Shown: piece after piece, positions 36,729 to 47,100 of the stretch
How the letters are laid out: each line of letters begins with the position of its first letter
Numbering within the stretch: the stretch's first letter is position 1
Origin: Methanosarcina sp. UBA289
GTDB taxonomy: Archaea > Halobacteriota > Methanosarcinia > Methanosarcinales > Methanosarcinaceae
Length of the DNA stretch: 64,000 nucleotides
Reading direction: 5' to 3'
NCBI GenBank assembly: GCA_002496565.1
Contig: DAKJ01000016.1
Coordinates: 62,001-126,000 of the forward strand
Notes under the pieces: model-generated
Databases searched by the model: none
Seen by the model: only the letters and a program-made list of their open reading frames with translations
What the model was told of the DNA's origin: nothing
Program-made: the position numbers and the translations under genes

Positions 36729-37088
36729 AATTGTGTTTGCGTGGAAAGCAATTTGAACTTTGCAGGAAAAAATTATAGTCCCTAATGTAAGATTTGCATT
36801 TACTTTATAACGAAGACACGGAAAGCGCAAAAGAATTGACTCCCTATTTACTTTATTCTATATTTTCCTTGCTTTCCGTGGTTAACCTTTCACTTAACAT
36901 TGGTGAAGAAATTCTGGTTTTTAGCTATGAATTGTTTAGAGTTATTGTTTTCTCTAACGAAATTTAGAGCGGGAGTGCGAACATACACGCTGCTTGCAGC
37001 GGAGTGTGCCAGCACAACTTTAATTTCTTCCTGCGGAGCTGGAAAAATCTGAAACAGCAATGTTATTATGCTGTAAAACAATTTCTAA
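36729..37088. other. Intergenic region with inverted repeats
   Basis: No gene. Besides the 10-bp inverted repeat listed separately, ACACGCTGC-TT-GCAGCGGAGTGT (about 36985-37008) can fold into a bulged hairpin in the leader of the radical-SAM gene; its role is unknown. Confidence 0.4.
36817..36880. repeat. Inverted repeat downstream of the methyltransferase
   Basis: CACGGAAAGC (36817-36826) and GCTTTCCGTG (36871-36880) are perfect inverted copies 44 bp apart. It could be a terminator stem or the ends of a tiny repetitive element. Confidence 0.5.
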
Positions 37089-38147
37089 ATGGGGATTGCT
37101 GTGATAAAAGAAGCCATGTTCTACGAGAAAATCGGAGACAATAAAGTACATTGCGAACTCTGCGCCCAGAGTTGCAAAATTTCCCCAGGAAAAAGGGGCT
37201 TTTGCGGGGTCAGAGAAAACAGGGACGGAGAGTTATACACTCTTATTTACGGGACGGTTTCAAGCGAAGCAGTTGACCCTATCGAAAAAAAACCGCTTTA
37301 TCACTTTTATCCGGGATCTTACGCTTATTCAGTCGGGTCAATAGGATGCAATTTCCGCTGCAAACACTGCCAGAACTGGTCGATTTCCCAAGCTTGCCTG
37401 GAGGACGCTTACACAACGGATATTCCGCCTGAAGAGCTTATTCAAAGGGCCCTCCTCTCACGTTCAAGCTCAATTGCATGGACTTATAATGAGCCCACTA
37501 TCTGGCACGAATACACGTACGATTGTGCAAAACTGGCAAAAGCCTCAGGGCTTGCAACAGTCTATGTGACGAACGGGTATATGACTCCTGATGCCCTGAG
37601 GCACATAGCACCCTATCTGGATGCCGCAAACATTGATATCAAGGCTTTCACTGAAAAATTCTATCATGATGTCGCCAGCGCAAAACTGGCTCCTGTGCTC
37701 GAGGCTTCTGCTCTTGCAAAACAGCTCGGGATCCATGTAGAGATTACAAATCTTATTATCCCCGGAGTAAATGATTCTCTTGATGAGCTCAGGGAACTTT
37801 CAAAATGGGCATATAAAAATCTGGGGCCTGAGACTCCCCTGCATTTTACCCGTTTCCATCCCCAATATAAAATGCAGAACCTCTCCCCAACACCTGTGAA
37901 AACCATGCAGGAAGCCTGTAAAATCGCAACCGAAGAAGGGATGAAATATGTTTACATGGGCAACGTCCCTGGCAGTGAGCACAATAATACTTTTTGCCCG
38001 AACTGCGGAAAAATGCTGATCAAAAGAGGCTTTTTCGAAATTGAAAATTACGATATTACCCCAGAGAAAACCTGTCCTAAATGTGGGGAACATATTCCCA
38101 TCGTAGGTGAATATGTCGGCACAAAACAGATACCGCACGAATACTAA
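37089..38147 (+). CDS. amrS: AmmeMemoRadiSam system radical-SAM enzyme
   Basis: A 352-residue radical-SAM protein. The N-terminal CELCAQSCKISPGKRGFCGV is a cysteine-rich family block. The cluster motif CNFRCKHC binds [4Fe-4S] for SAM cleavage. The C-terminus has a zinc-ribbon-like CPNCG...CPKCG pair. Members occur in the three-gene AmmeMemoRadiSam system with AMMECR1 and Memo homologues, implicated in an unknown modification; those partners are not in this window. The start could be the ATG at 37089 or a GTG at 37101, which has GGGGA six bases before it. Confidence 0.88.
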   Translation: MGIAVIKEAMFYEKIGDNKVHCELCAQSCKISPGKRGFCGVRENRDGELYTLIYGTVSSEAVDPIEKKPLYHFYPGSYAYSVGSIGCNFRCKHCQNWSISQACLEDAYTTDIPPEELIQRALLSRSSSIAWTYNEPTIWHEYTYDCAKLAKASGLATVYVTNGYMTPDALRHIAPYLDAANIDIKAFTEKFYHDVASAKLAPVLEASALAKQLGIHVEITNLIIPGVNDSLDELRELSKWAYKNLGPETPLHFTRFHPQYKMQNLSPTPVKTMQEACKIATEEGMKYVYMGNVPGSEHNNTFCPNCGKMLIKRGFFEIENYDITPEKTCPKCGEHIPIVGEYVGTKQIPHEY

Positions 38148-38252
38148 TATTAAATGCATATAAAAACTAAAATAGAAAGAAGAGAGAAATTTTAGGGCAA
38201 GCCTCCGAATGACTAAAAAGATAGTCTCTACAAGGAGGTCTGTCATTATATT

Positions 38253-38774
38253 TCAGAAAAAATATTTCCCGTACCCTTCCTGAAATATTTTTTGAATTCC
38301 TTCTCGCAGGGAAGGAGTATATTTCTCGGGTTCAGCTTTGATGGTTCCATGCAGTTCTTCAAGTTCAACCCATTCCACAGACATGGCTTCTTCCGGGTCA
38401 GGACGGATTAAGTTCACAGTTTTTTCCGAACACAAACCTGAAAATACCGTGTGGAAGGCTCCTTTGTTTTCGAATATGCATGGGATTTTAAATAATTTCC
38501 GGAATGGAACCGAGATTCCTATTTCTTCAAGCATTTCCCGTTCCATGCAGGCTTCATAAGATTCGTCTGCTACAGTACCGCTTACCGAATAGGTATAACG
38601 GCCCGGATACCACCGTTTTTTAGGCGACCTTTTCTGAATAAGCATCTTATTTTCAGGGTTGAGCAGAATAAGGTGAGCAGCCCTGTGAATGTGCTTTCCC
38701 GAATAAAACTCTTCTCGCTCGCGCAGCCCAAGAAAGTTATCGTTTTTATCAACTTCACTTATCAGCTCTCCCAC
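38253..38774 (-). CDS. Nudix hydrolase (IPP-isomerase-like)
   Basis: A 173-residue Nudix protein resembling isopentenyl-diphosphate isomerase and YfcD. IHRAAHLILLNPENKMLIQKR leads into the Nudix helix region GTVADESYEACMEREMLEEI. The spacing from the first Gly to the Glu is one residue shorter than in the GX5EX7REUXEEXGU consensus, but the REMLEEIG core is intact. It probably hydrolyses a nucleotide or other diphosphate. It is convergent with the amrS gene and lies downstream of the tat genes. Confidence 0.85.
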   Translation of the reverse strand: MGELISEVDKNDNFLGLREREEFYSGKHIHRAAHLILLNPENKMLIQKRSPKKRWYPGRYTYSVSGTVADESYEACMEREMLEEIGISVPFRKLFKIPCIFENKGAFHTVFSGLCSEKTVNLIRPDPEEAMSVEWVELEELHGTIKAEPEKYTPSLREGIQKIFQEGYGKYFF

Positions 38775-38937
38775 GAAAACACTCCTGTTTGTTGGATTGT
38801 CCCACTAATCGGTTCGGTTGAGTATAAAAAGAAAGAATTTAGATTAGAATAAAAATGAAAAATGACAGGCTTCAATAAGAGGCTAAACCTGAATTAAATG
38901 CCGTGAAAGAAAAGAGAAACTCACTTTTCAGGTATTC

Positions 38938-39243
38938 TCAGGGTTCAGAAACTTCTTTTGGCCTTTCTGTGGATTTCTGGATCTCATCCAGAAGCTGGTC
39001 GTCGGTCTTGCCTCTTATGTCAATCCCAAGATTCTGGGCGGTTTCCTGTAACTTAGTCTTTGGAGTTGCAGGCTCTTTTAAGGATTTCTCAAATTCCCTA
39101 AGGTTTTGTTCGGATTCCTTCTGAGCTTTTTTGAATTCTCCCACTGAACTTCCCATGGATCTGGCTAATTCAGGAAGTTTAGCTGCGCCAAAAAGGAGCA
39201 CAACTACTGCAAAAATCATTATGAGTTCATTTGTGCCTATCAT
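38938..39243 (-). CDS. tatA: Sec-independent translocase subunit TatA (first of two)
   Basis: A 101-residue TatA/E protein: a single N-terminal helix (MIGTNELIMIFAVVVLLFGA), the FGAAKLPELARS hinge, an amphipathic helix and a charged tail. TatA oligomers form the pore for folded twin-arginine substrates. The second TatA and TatC lie upstream on the same strand, so this is the last gene of a tatC-tatA-tatA series. Confidence 0.92.
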   Translation of the reverse strand: MIGTNELIMIFAVVVLLFGAAKLPELARSMGSSVGEFKKAQKESEQNLREFEKSLKEPATPKTKLQETAQNLGIDIRGKTDDQLLDEIQKSTERPKEVSEP

Positions 39244-39512
39244 CGCTTGACCTCAAGCTTTTCGTTTTCTTAAATAAATATAATTTAACAGATAATAATG
39301 ATCTGAATATTGTAAATATCTATAAAGCTAAGATTTTTTATATTATATAAAGTTTCTATTTTCATTTATTATTTTTAATATATTATATATTTAACTCTTC
39401 TAACATTATATATTTAACTCTTCTAACTTTGTCTCTTTTTCTAATTATATTTCTTCCTTTTGAGTCTTCTACGCAGATCTGTCTCCTTTTATCTCAGCTT
39501 GATCCCAGGATT

Positions 39513-39872
39513 TCAGCTTTTCCGGTGATCTTCCGGTTCAGAAAGAGATTTTTCGGCTCCCTGTTTATCTTCTAGGTCTGTACCGGTTTTCACTGTGTCG
39601 GTTTTCAGTTCTGTGTCGGTTTTTATTTCTTTACTGCTGCCTGGAGTGTCCTTTTGTTCTTTCTCTTTCTCTTTCTCTATGGGAGTCACTGTATTCCCGG
39701 TTTTTCTAGTGTAGGCATCGAACTGATTGAGTTCAAGCTCGGCAGCGCGCTGGGCTTTTTTAAATTCTCCCATTGCACCTCCTAAAGACCGTGCAAGCTC
39801 AGGAAGCTTCTGGGGCCCAAAGAGAAAGAGAGCAGCAACGATAATTGCTATCAATTCAGGTGTACCTATCAT
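39513..39872 (-). CDS. tatA: Sec-independent translocase subunit TatA (second of two)
   Basis: A 119-residue TatA. MIGTPELIAIIVAALFLFGP is the membrane helix, with FGPQKLPELARSLGG as the hinge. The tail is long and rich in Lys, Glu, Asp and Thr (KEKEKEQKDTPGSSKEI). It lies between tatC upstream and the other tatA downstream. Two TatA-type subunits in one locus may include a TatB-like role. Confidence 0.92.
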   Translation of the reverse strand: MIGTPELIAIIVAALFLFGPQKLPELARSLGGAMGEFKKAQRAAELELNQFDAYTRKTGNTVTPIEKEKEKEQKDTPGSSKEIKTDTELKTDTVKTGTDLEDKQGAEKSLSEPEDHRKS

Positions 39873-40002
39873 ATTTGGTTATTATCAACAATCTAATATA
39901 AAAGTTCTTGTAAAAAGATTAATGAACGGCCTTAACCTGGAAACTTATTAGAATTCCCTGTATTTAAACAAGAAACGATTTAATTAGATCTGCAACTAGT
40001 CC

Positions 40003-40785
40003 TCAAAATAGCCGAACTAACAGCAGGCTGAACTCAAATAGGACTCCCAGTAAAAGCGCTACAACAATTTGTGCAATGAAAGTCGGGTCAGGGGAAAGAA
40101 ATAGCGAAATTGCCATAATACCACTGTAGACCAGTATTCTCTGCTTTTTGAGTGTCTGATATTCAACAAGCCCCATTTTCACGGCAAAAACCACAAGCAG
40201 TGGAAGCTGGAATACAAGCCCGAAACCTGCCAGGATCGTGGTTACGGCTGAAAGGGTATTCTGAACTGAAAGCTGCGCTGTAGCCATATCGCCTGAGTAA
40301 AGGAGAATGTACTTGAACATCACAGGCAAGACAACAAAATAACCTATAGCGGTCCCGAAAATGAAAAGCAAGAAAGACGCCGGGATGACTTTGAGGAAAA
40401 AGCGCTTCTCATGCGGATAAAGCCCTTTGCCTGCAAACCTGTAAAGCTGGTAAAAGAGCTGCGGAATCGAGATCGCAAGGGCAAAGACCAGACAGAGCTT
40501 GAGGCGAGCAAAGGTCCATTCTAGGGGTGAGTATGCTGTCATATAAATGTCAGTACTTATAAATTCCTTCCAGACAAGTAACATTCCTTTCGCCGAAAAT
40601 GGGAAAGAGATAATTATTCCCAGAAAGAGCCAAATTAAAACAATTGCCAGTCGATTCCTTAGCTCGATAAGGTGGGCCACAATTGGTTCTTCGACATCTC
40701 CCGGAACACCGGAAGTATATGAGTTCACCCCCGAAGCTTTTCCGGCAGAAGTTGCTGTTCCGTTGCCTGTGTGCTGTGAGTTCAT
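40003..40785 (-). CDS. tatC: Twin-arginine translocase subunit TatC
   Basis: A 260-residue TatC with six membrane helices and a polar N-terminal extension of about 30 residues. The N-terminal signal-recognition element AHLIELRNRL and the GLYPHEKRF loop with its conserved Glu are both present, so it should bind twin-arginine signal peptides. First gene of the minus-strand tat cluster. The region between it and the divergent second TatC is a repeat-rich AT stretch of about 780 bp. Confidence 0.93.
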   Translation of the reverse strand: MNSQHTGNGTATSAGKASGVNSYTSGVPGDVEEPIVAHLIELRNRLAIVLIWLFLGIIISFPFSAKGMLLVWKEFISTDIYMTAYSPLEWTFARLKLCLVFALAISIPQLFYQLYRFAGKGLYPHEKRFFLKVIPASFLLFIFGTAIGYFVVLPVMFKYILLYSGDMATAQLSVQNTLSAVTTILAGFGLVFQLPLLVVFAVKMGLVEYQTLKKQRILVYSGIMAISLFLSPDPTFIAQIVVALLLGVLFEFSLLLVRLF

Positions 40786-41571
40786 TTTTTCCGCTCTTAC
40801 ATGTACTGAATAAATATATTAATATTAAAGTATGTTAAGTGTGAATCTAAAACCTTTCTGAGATGTTCCGATTTTCAAGTGTAAGATATCTTCATAATCC
40901 ATTTTACAATCCTTTTCACAATATCTTTCTACTATATATTTACGTGCTGATAGCTTCAGAAATTAATATTTATGACACTGAATCAGTATATATAACCAAT
41001 TAAAAATAATTAATATAACCTGATTAAGATAATTTGATTAATATAGTTATCGGAATTAATATATGTTGAATACGATAATTTGTGTAATATAATTATGATA
41101 CCAGAGAACTAAATTAAGATAATTAATAACTAAATTAAGATAATTAATATAATCTGGTTGAGATAACTGAGAACTTAATTAAGACAATTGATAGCTTGAT
41201 TAAGATAATTAATGTAATCTGATGAATTGTATAATCAGATTCAGATAATTAATATAATATACTCGTTATAAATAATATAATCTATTAAGGTAACCACTGT
41301 TATTAATCTATTAAAGTAATTTCTATTTCCCGATACTTGAACACCATTGATTCCGTACTTGAACTTAATGACTTCCTTCAACTGAATTTCTCCTGAATGG
41401 CTGGAAGTTTCAGGAAATCTTTGAAGGATTCCATGAAAAAAACTGGATAAACCCAAAGCGAAAAAACAAAATAGGTAAAAGGAAAGTTGATGATAAAATC
41501 ACCTCTTTGAATTAATGTTCCCTTAAATGAGACATCGAACTTTCTTTTGCTTTTCCGGATAGGTACTCCAT
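40786..41571. other. Repeat-rich intergenic region between the two tatC genes
   Basis: Nearly 800 bp with no gene. The middle part is an array of degenerate TTAAGATAATTAATATAATCTG-like units (listed separately). Both divergent tat promoters must lie in this region. Confidence 0.5.
40980..41270. repeat. Degenerate AT-rich repeat array
   Basis: Variants of GATTAAGATAATTAATATAA and AATCTG(G/A)TT recur about ten times over 290 bp, with units of roughly 23-35 bases. The array lies between divergent tat genes. It has no coding capacity. Confidence 0.55.
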
Positions 41572-42357
41572 ATGTCTGAAGCCATTGAAAATCTCAGTGT
41601 AATCCTACTGACCCTGCGAAATAAGTTACTTGTCATTGCTGGGGTCCTTATTACAGCGATCATTCTCTCTTTCCAGTTTACTGAACCCCTCATAGAGAGG
41701 ATGAAAGAAGATCTCCTCCCCGAGGGCGCAAAACTCGTTTATGTTTCCCCTCTGGAAGTAATGATGCTGGAGCTTAAGCTCTCGGTCATAATCGGGATAC
41801 TCATTACCCTGCCTCTTATTGCATTTTACATATACAGGGCAATTTCGAGGCGGTATTCAATTCAGGTTCCGATTAATATAGGAAAAGGCCAGTTTGTTGT
41901 ACTGGGTATTTCTGCTGTCATCATGTTCATCCTTGGGGCTTCGTATGCCTATTTTTTCATGCTGCCTATATTCCTCAAGTATCTCTATATGGATGCAGCC
42001 AGTTCAGGGGTGACTGCGACTTATTCGATCTTCAAATTTATCTCATTCGTAGCTTCAGGCACGGCAATGTTCGGCCTGGTTTTTGAACTTCCGATAGTGC
42101 TCACCTTCCTTACCCGAAACGGATTTGTAAAATACAGGACACTTGTAACCTATCGAAAGCACCTTTATGTCCTTATTATGATTATTGCAGCTGCCATTAC
42201 TCCGGGAGCTGATGTGCTCAGTCAGATAATGATTGCCGTGCCCATGGTAATATTCTTTGAGATCAGCCTGGTGATTGTCCGGATACTTGGAGTGAAGAAT
42301 AGCCTTCCCAAGCCTGAGACTTCCGCATCGACATTCGGGATTACAAGAAGGAATTAA
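41572..42357 (+). CDS. Divergent second TatC paralogue
   Basis: A 261-residue TatC-family protein with six hydrophobic segments and the family pattern YVSPLEVMMLELKLSVIIG, YAYFFMLPIFLKYL and FGLVFELPIVL. The N-terminus reads LSVILLTLRNKL instead of HLxELRxRL. The loop after helix 2 reads RRYSIQVPINIGKGQF without the Glu that contacts the twin-arginine motif. It may be a regulatory or substrate-specific partner of TatC. It is divergent from tatC. AGGT lies eight bases before the ATG. Confidence 0.82.
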   Translation: MSEAIENLSVILLTLRNKLLVIAGVLITAIILSFQFTEPLIERMKEDLLPEGAKLVYVSPLEVMMLELKLSVIIGILITLPLIAFYIYRAISRRYSIQVPINIGKGQFVVLGISAVIMFILGASYAYFFMLPIFLKYLYMDAASSGVTATYSIFKFISFVASGTAMFGLVFELPIVLTFLTRNGFVKYRTLVTYRKHLYVLIMIIAAAITPGADVLSQIMIAVPMVIFFEISLVIVRILGVKNSLPKPETSASTFGITRRN

Positions 42358-42745
42358 AGAAAAGTAAAAGCTTAAACGAAAATGAGAACTGGAAAATAAA
42401 AAGAGTTAAAGAGTAGAAATAAGAGCTCAAGAATGAGAGAATAAGAATTCAAGAATAGAAATAAAAGTTTAAGATTGAATACAGGCGTGTTTGGGGGTGA
42501 TATGATGATAGTTGAGAAAGCAACCCAAACACGCCTCTCATCATTCTTTTCTGCACTCGCCTATCAGCTTATATTTTGTTTTGACAGCACTTAAGATTAT
42601 CGAAATTAATTTTATAAAACAGTTTTTTGGCTATTTTTGAGACTACCTTTCACAAAATATCGACTGCTAATATTTCTACTGTCTGGATTACTTTCAATAC
42701 ACTCAAGATAATCTTATTAAACAGAAACCCTTATTTGAAGAGTTC
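42358..42745. other. Intergenic region with a strong inverted repeat
   Basis: No gene. The first 120 bp are purine-rich with tandem GAATAAGA-like stretches; a 13-bp perfect inverted repeat follows (42483-42536). The rest is AT-rich and holds the EamA promoter. Confidence 0.4.
42483..42536. terminator. Strong hairpin downstream of the second tatC
   Basis: AGGCGTGTTTGGG (42483-42495) and CCCAAACACGCCT (42524-42536) pair perfectly over 13 bp around a 28-base loop. It is GC-richer than its surroundings and is the strongest hairpin in the area. It may be a terminator or a small mobile or regulatory element. Confidence 0.5.
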
Positions 42746-43696
42746 ATGGAGCCACATCACGTAAAAGCAAATATCCAGGTAATTGCCGCATCCGTCATAT
42801 ACGGATTTTCAGGAATTTTTTTCATGTATATAAAGAACATGTCCGCAGGAGCTGTTGTGTTTTACCAGCTTCTTTTTGGGCTTCTTGCACTTGCAGGTTA
42901 TCTGGCAGTTACCGGAAAACTATCAGGAATCAGGCTCCGGGGAAAAAGAAAAACCCTGATGCTGCTTGGGGCCCTCAATGCAGGCGCAATGGTCTCTTAT
43001 TACATGGCTGTGAGCTTTACTAATGTCTCAATATCCGTACTTCTGCTTTATACTGCTCCTTTTTACGTTTTGCTGCTCGCTCCTATCTTCCTGAAGGAGA
43101 AACATAACAAAAAGAGCCTTCTTGCCCTGATTCTCTCTCTTGCGGGTGTAGTAATTGTGATCGGCCCTGAAAACCTTGTTTCTGGATCGGGAATTGAGCC
43201 AGGATATCTTGCTGGAGTGCTTATGGGCCTTTTTTCAGGCCTTTTTTACGCCTGTGTTACTATCACTTCTCGTTATCTCAGGAACGAGTATTCAGGTTTA
43301 GAACAACTTTTTATCTCAACCTTCGTAACGCTTGTATTATTACTTCCTTTTGTAAAACAGGCCTCAGTAACTGCCCTTGTTGAGAACCTGCCTGTTCTCC
43401 TCTTTCTAGGGGTAACAATCACTTCAGTGGGTTCGATTCTTTACTTTACAGGGCTTTTGCACGTCAAAGCCCAGAATGCAAGCATACTTTCCCTGCTTGA
43501 ACCTGTAAGTACGATTTTTTTCGCTTACCTACTCTTAAAAGACCCTATATCCGCTGAAACCCTGCTTGGCTGTGTCCTTATTCTTTCCAGCTCTCTCCTG
43601 GCAAGCCTGGAGGAGGAAAGCAAAACCGAAAACGAACCTGTTTTCAGGGAAAAACTGCCTGCAGGTCCTGAGCTTGCTGAATGCTGGGAAAAGTAA
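42746..43696 (+). CDS. EamA/DMT-family transporter
   Basis: A 316-residue membrane protein with ten predicted helices in two EamA repeats. VIYGFSGIFFMYIKNMSAG starts the first and GVLMGLFSGLFYACVTITSR the second; LEPVSTIFFAYLLLKDPIS near the end is typical of the DMT family. The substrate is likely an amino acid or metabolite exported or taken up by exchange. The C-terminal tail is acidic. Monocistronic, with a hairpin 20 bp after the stop. Confidence 0.9.
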   Translation: MEPHHVKANIQVIAASVIYGFSGIFFMYIKNMSAGAVVFYQLLFGLLALAGYLAVTGKLSGIRLRGKRKTLMLLGALNAGAMVSYYMAVSFTNVSISVLLLYTAPFYVLLLAPIFLKEKHNKKSLLALILSLAGVVIVIGPENLVSGSGIEPGYLAGVLMGLFSGLFYACVTITSRYLRNEYSGLEQLFISTFVTLVLLLPFVKQASVTALVENLPVLLFLGVTITSVGSILYFTGLLHVKAQNASILSLLEPVSTIFFAYLLLKDPISAETLLGCVLILSSSLLASLEEESKTENEPVFREKLPAGPELAECWEK

Positions 43697-44190
43697 TTTG
43701 AATAGATCGAGTCCAGTAAGCTTTTTTTGAAAAAGCTTGCTCGAAAATCCCCAAGCAGTGGGGTGGTCAACCGACGTAAAGGTTGCGTTTGAGCTTGAGA
43801 GCCTTATCTCCAACTCCTAGCGACGGCGTAACCGGCGCAAAGCAAACCTTTTGAGAATAGGCATGACCTAAAACCTCTAGTAGTGGTATAATAAACTGAC
43901 TAGATGTTTGCACTCAAGAGGGCTGAAGTATAACGAAAATACGAATAATCGTAATTTTTAGAAAAGCTCTAATAGTAGGGAAATAGTTCTCAGATATAAC
44001 AAAGAAAATATTCTCAAATGTATTATTCTTAAGTATATTATTCTTAAAGAGCTCCTCGCAATCCGGATTTTATTTTTTTCTAATTATAGCTCTGTTTCCG
44101 GGCAAACAGGATAAAATTTATTAGTACATGTTTTATTCTATTAATCTTAAATATATTTAACTGATTGTTTCAAAAGGGCCTGGTATTCTT
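43697..44190. other. Intergenic region with hairpins
   Basis: No gene. After the terminator-like hairpin (43718-43738), CCCCAAGCAGTGGGG (about 43750-43766) forms a short stem. The stretch to about 43860 is GC-richer and could be a dispersed repeat or structured RNA. The rest is AT-rich. Confidence 0.4.
43718..43738 (+). terminator. Hairpin terminator after the EamA gene
   Basis: AAGCTTTTT and AAAAAGCTT are perfect inverted copies around a three-base loop, about 20 bp after the EamA stop codon. This fits a terminator. Confidence 0.55.
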
Positions 44191-47100
44191 ATGGTAGACG
44201 TAGTTAAGGAATTGGAAGCCCTGAGGCAGAATTTACTTGATCTGTCCCTTAGAAATAACCTTCTCAATTACCGCCCTTCTCAGAAAAGGACTATCTCGAT
44301 CACAGGCCGGAAGCCGGAGGAAATTTACGAGCTCTTTGTTCTCCAGGAAAAATCAATGAGGTTCAGGGCAACAGCCCAGTTAAGAAAAGGCAGGAAAACT
44401 GGAAATGGGGAGGAAGGCGAAGCTTCGGAAAAGGAAAACCGACTTTTGAAAACAATAGGAAAAATCCTGGTCTCCGAAGACAAACCCCAGCCTTCCCGCT
44501 CCGAGCAGTTCCTAGAAACTCAGAATGACAGCGAGACCCTTAATAAAAAGCTCTTTTATGTCTTTAATCAGGCAAACTCCATATTTGAAGAACAGGGATA
44601 TCCTGTGCTTTACCTTGCTCTTGGCTTTCTACAGTGGAGTGATAACCGATCGGCTGTAAAAAATCTGAAAGCACCCCTTCTCCTTATTCCTGTCGAACTT
44701 AAACGCATAGGAAAAGGCAGGATTTTCAGCATCCAGTGGACAGGAGACGAGATTTTTACCTCGATTACCCTTCAGGCTAAAATGAAAGAATTCGGGATTG
44801 TGCTTCCCGAATATGAAATGCCTGAGGAAGCTGCAGGAATTGAAGAATATTTCAGGGCTGTATCCAGAGAAATTCATGGGAAGAAGGACTGGAAGCTTTT
44901 ACCTGAGATCTGCCTTGACCTTTTTAACTTCAAAAAATTTGTCATGTATAAGGATCTTGACCCTGCAACCTGGCCTGAAGACATGTCTCCTGCAGACCAT
45001 CCCCTGGTCCAGAAAGTCTTTAACCCTGAAGGCCCTCAATGTGAGGTTTCCGGTTTCCTGGAAGAAGAGGTTGACCTGAAACTTTCAGCAAAAGATACTT
45101 ACCAGATAATGGATGCCGACTCTTCCCAGATCGCAGTCATTGAAGATGTGAAAGCCGGAAAAAACCTTGTTGTTGAGGGCCCGCCTGGAACTGGCAAGTC
45201 CCAGACGATTGCAAATACTATTGCGGAACTTATTGCTCAGGGAAAAAGCGTACTTTTTGTGAGCGAAAAAATGGCTGCTCTTCAGGTTGTAAAAAGCAGG
45301 CTGGATTCGGCAGGCCTGGGAGAGCTCTGCCTGGAAATCCACAGCAACCAGACCCGCAGAAAAGCCGTGCTTGAAGAACTGCAAAAAACCCTGAATCGCG
45401 AAGCACCTGCGCCTATACGCCCTGACAGGGATATCAATGAACTCGAAAAACTAAAACATGAGCTAAATCAGTATGCCCTGTCCCTTGGGGAACCTGCTGG
45501 AAAACTCTACCCAAGCCTCTATACCCTTTACGGTATAAGGGAAAATACAAGGGCTTATTTTGAATCAAAAGGCCTGAAAATGCCTGCTTACAAATTTCAG
45601 GAGCCTGAAACCTGGGACCCTGAAGCCTGGACCGATGCAGTGGCTGTTCTGGAAAAACTTGGTCAGATCCTTCCTTTTCTTGGGGCGGTCCGAAAAAATC
45701 CCTGGTACGGCTGCGATCCAGGGCTTGTACTTCCTTCGGACTTAGGGGAAATCGAATCCCTTACAGATGAATGCGCTACGGCTTTTGATTACCTGGAAAG
45801 CGCCATAAAAAATCTTAATGACCTTTCTGCAACCTCAAAGCCCGCAACTCCTGAGGGAATTACAACCGTAATCAATGTCGCAAAATTTCTTGGGAACTCA
45901 AAACACCTGCCTGAAAAAATGCTTCAGAATTCTGAATGGGAATCTGAAAACTCAAAAACCGAATCCGATGCTCTGGTTTCAAAACTCAGACGATACATCG
46001 AGCTCAAAACTTTTGCGGAAAAAACTTTTCGCCCTGTGGTTTTTGACCTTGATACCACTAAATTTGAGGATCTTTCCAACAATTTCCTTAAATTTTTAAA
46101 CCCTAAATACAGGAAGCTCAAAAAGGAGATTTCAGCCTGCTATATCTCACGAGTGCCTTTAAGGAACAGTAAGATCCTGCTTGACCTTGCCTACCTTTCC
46201 GAATATAAAGCCCTCAGACTGGAACTTGAAAGTTCGGGCGCAAAAGGCAAAAAGTACTTTGGGGATTACTGGAAAGACTTGGAAAGCGATCCTTCCCTGC
46301 TTGAAGAGTGCAGCCAACAGATAATACTCTTCCGAAAATACCTGAAAGAGGGCACTCTTACAGAAAGGAGTTTCAGGCTTATAGGATCTGGAATTGACGG
46401 CCCGATCCTCGAATCCGCTATCAGCCGTGTACTGGCGGCAAAGCAAGAATTTCTGGAGTCGCTTGAGAAAGTTGGGGCTCGCATAGGTGCAGATTTTGGG
46501 AAAATGTTCGCAAACGGCCTGGAAGCTGCAAAGCTAAATTCGTTAAAAGCCCGTGTAATCAACTGGAAAAACGAGACTTCATCCCTGGTATTATGGAGCC
46601 AGTATCTCGGATACAGGCAAGCCTGTCTGGAAACAAAGGCAGCCCCAATAATGGAAGACCTTGAATCTGGAAAAATCGCGGTTTGTGACGCGATCCCTGC
46701 TTTTGAAGGCAACTATGCTGAGATTCTCCTGAATCGTACCTTCAGGGAGAGGCCTGCACTTTCAACTTTCATCCGGGAACTCCATGAAGGCAAGATTGAA
46801 AAGTTCAGGGAACTTGACAAAAAGGTCCTGATGGAAAACAGGAACAGGATCACATGTTCGGCTTATGAGGAAACCCCTAAATTGGCTTCAGGCGCGTCAA
46901 GAGCCTCAGAAGTGGGCATTCTGCTTAACGAATTCAACAGAAAAAGAGGGCATATGCCGATCCGTACCCTAATGAAGAAAGCAGGCGGGCTGATCCAGAA
47001 AATCAAGCCCTGTTTCCTGATGAGCCCGCTTTCTATTGCCCAGTACCTTGATCCAAGAAGCACCCGTTTTGATGTTATTATTTTTGACGAAGCTAGCCAG

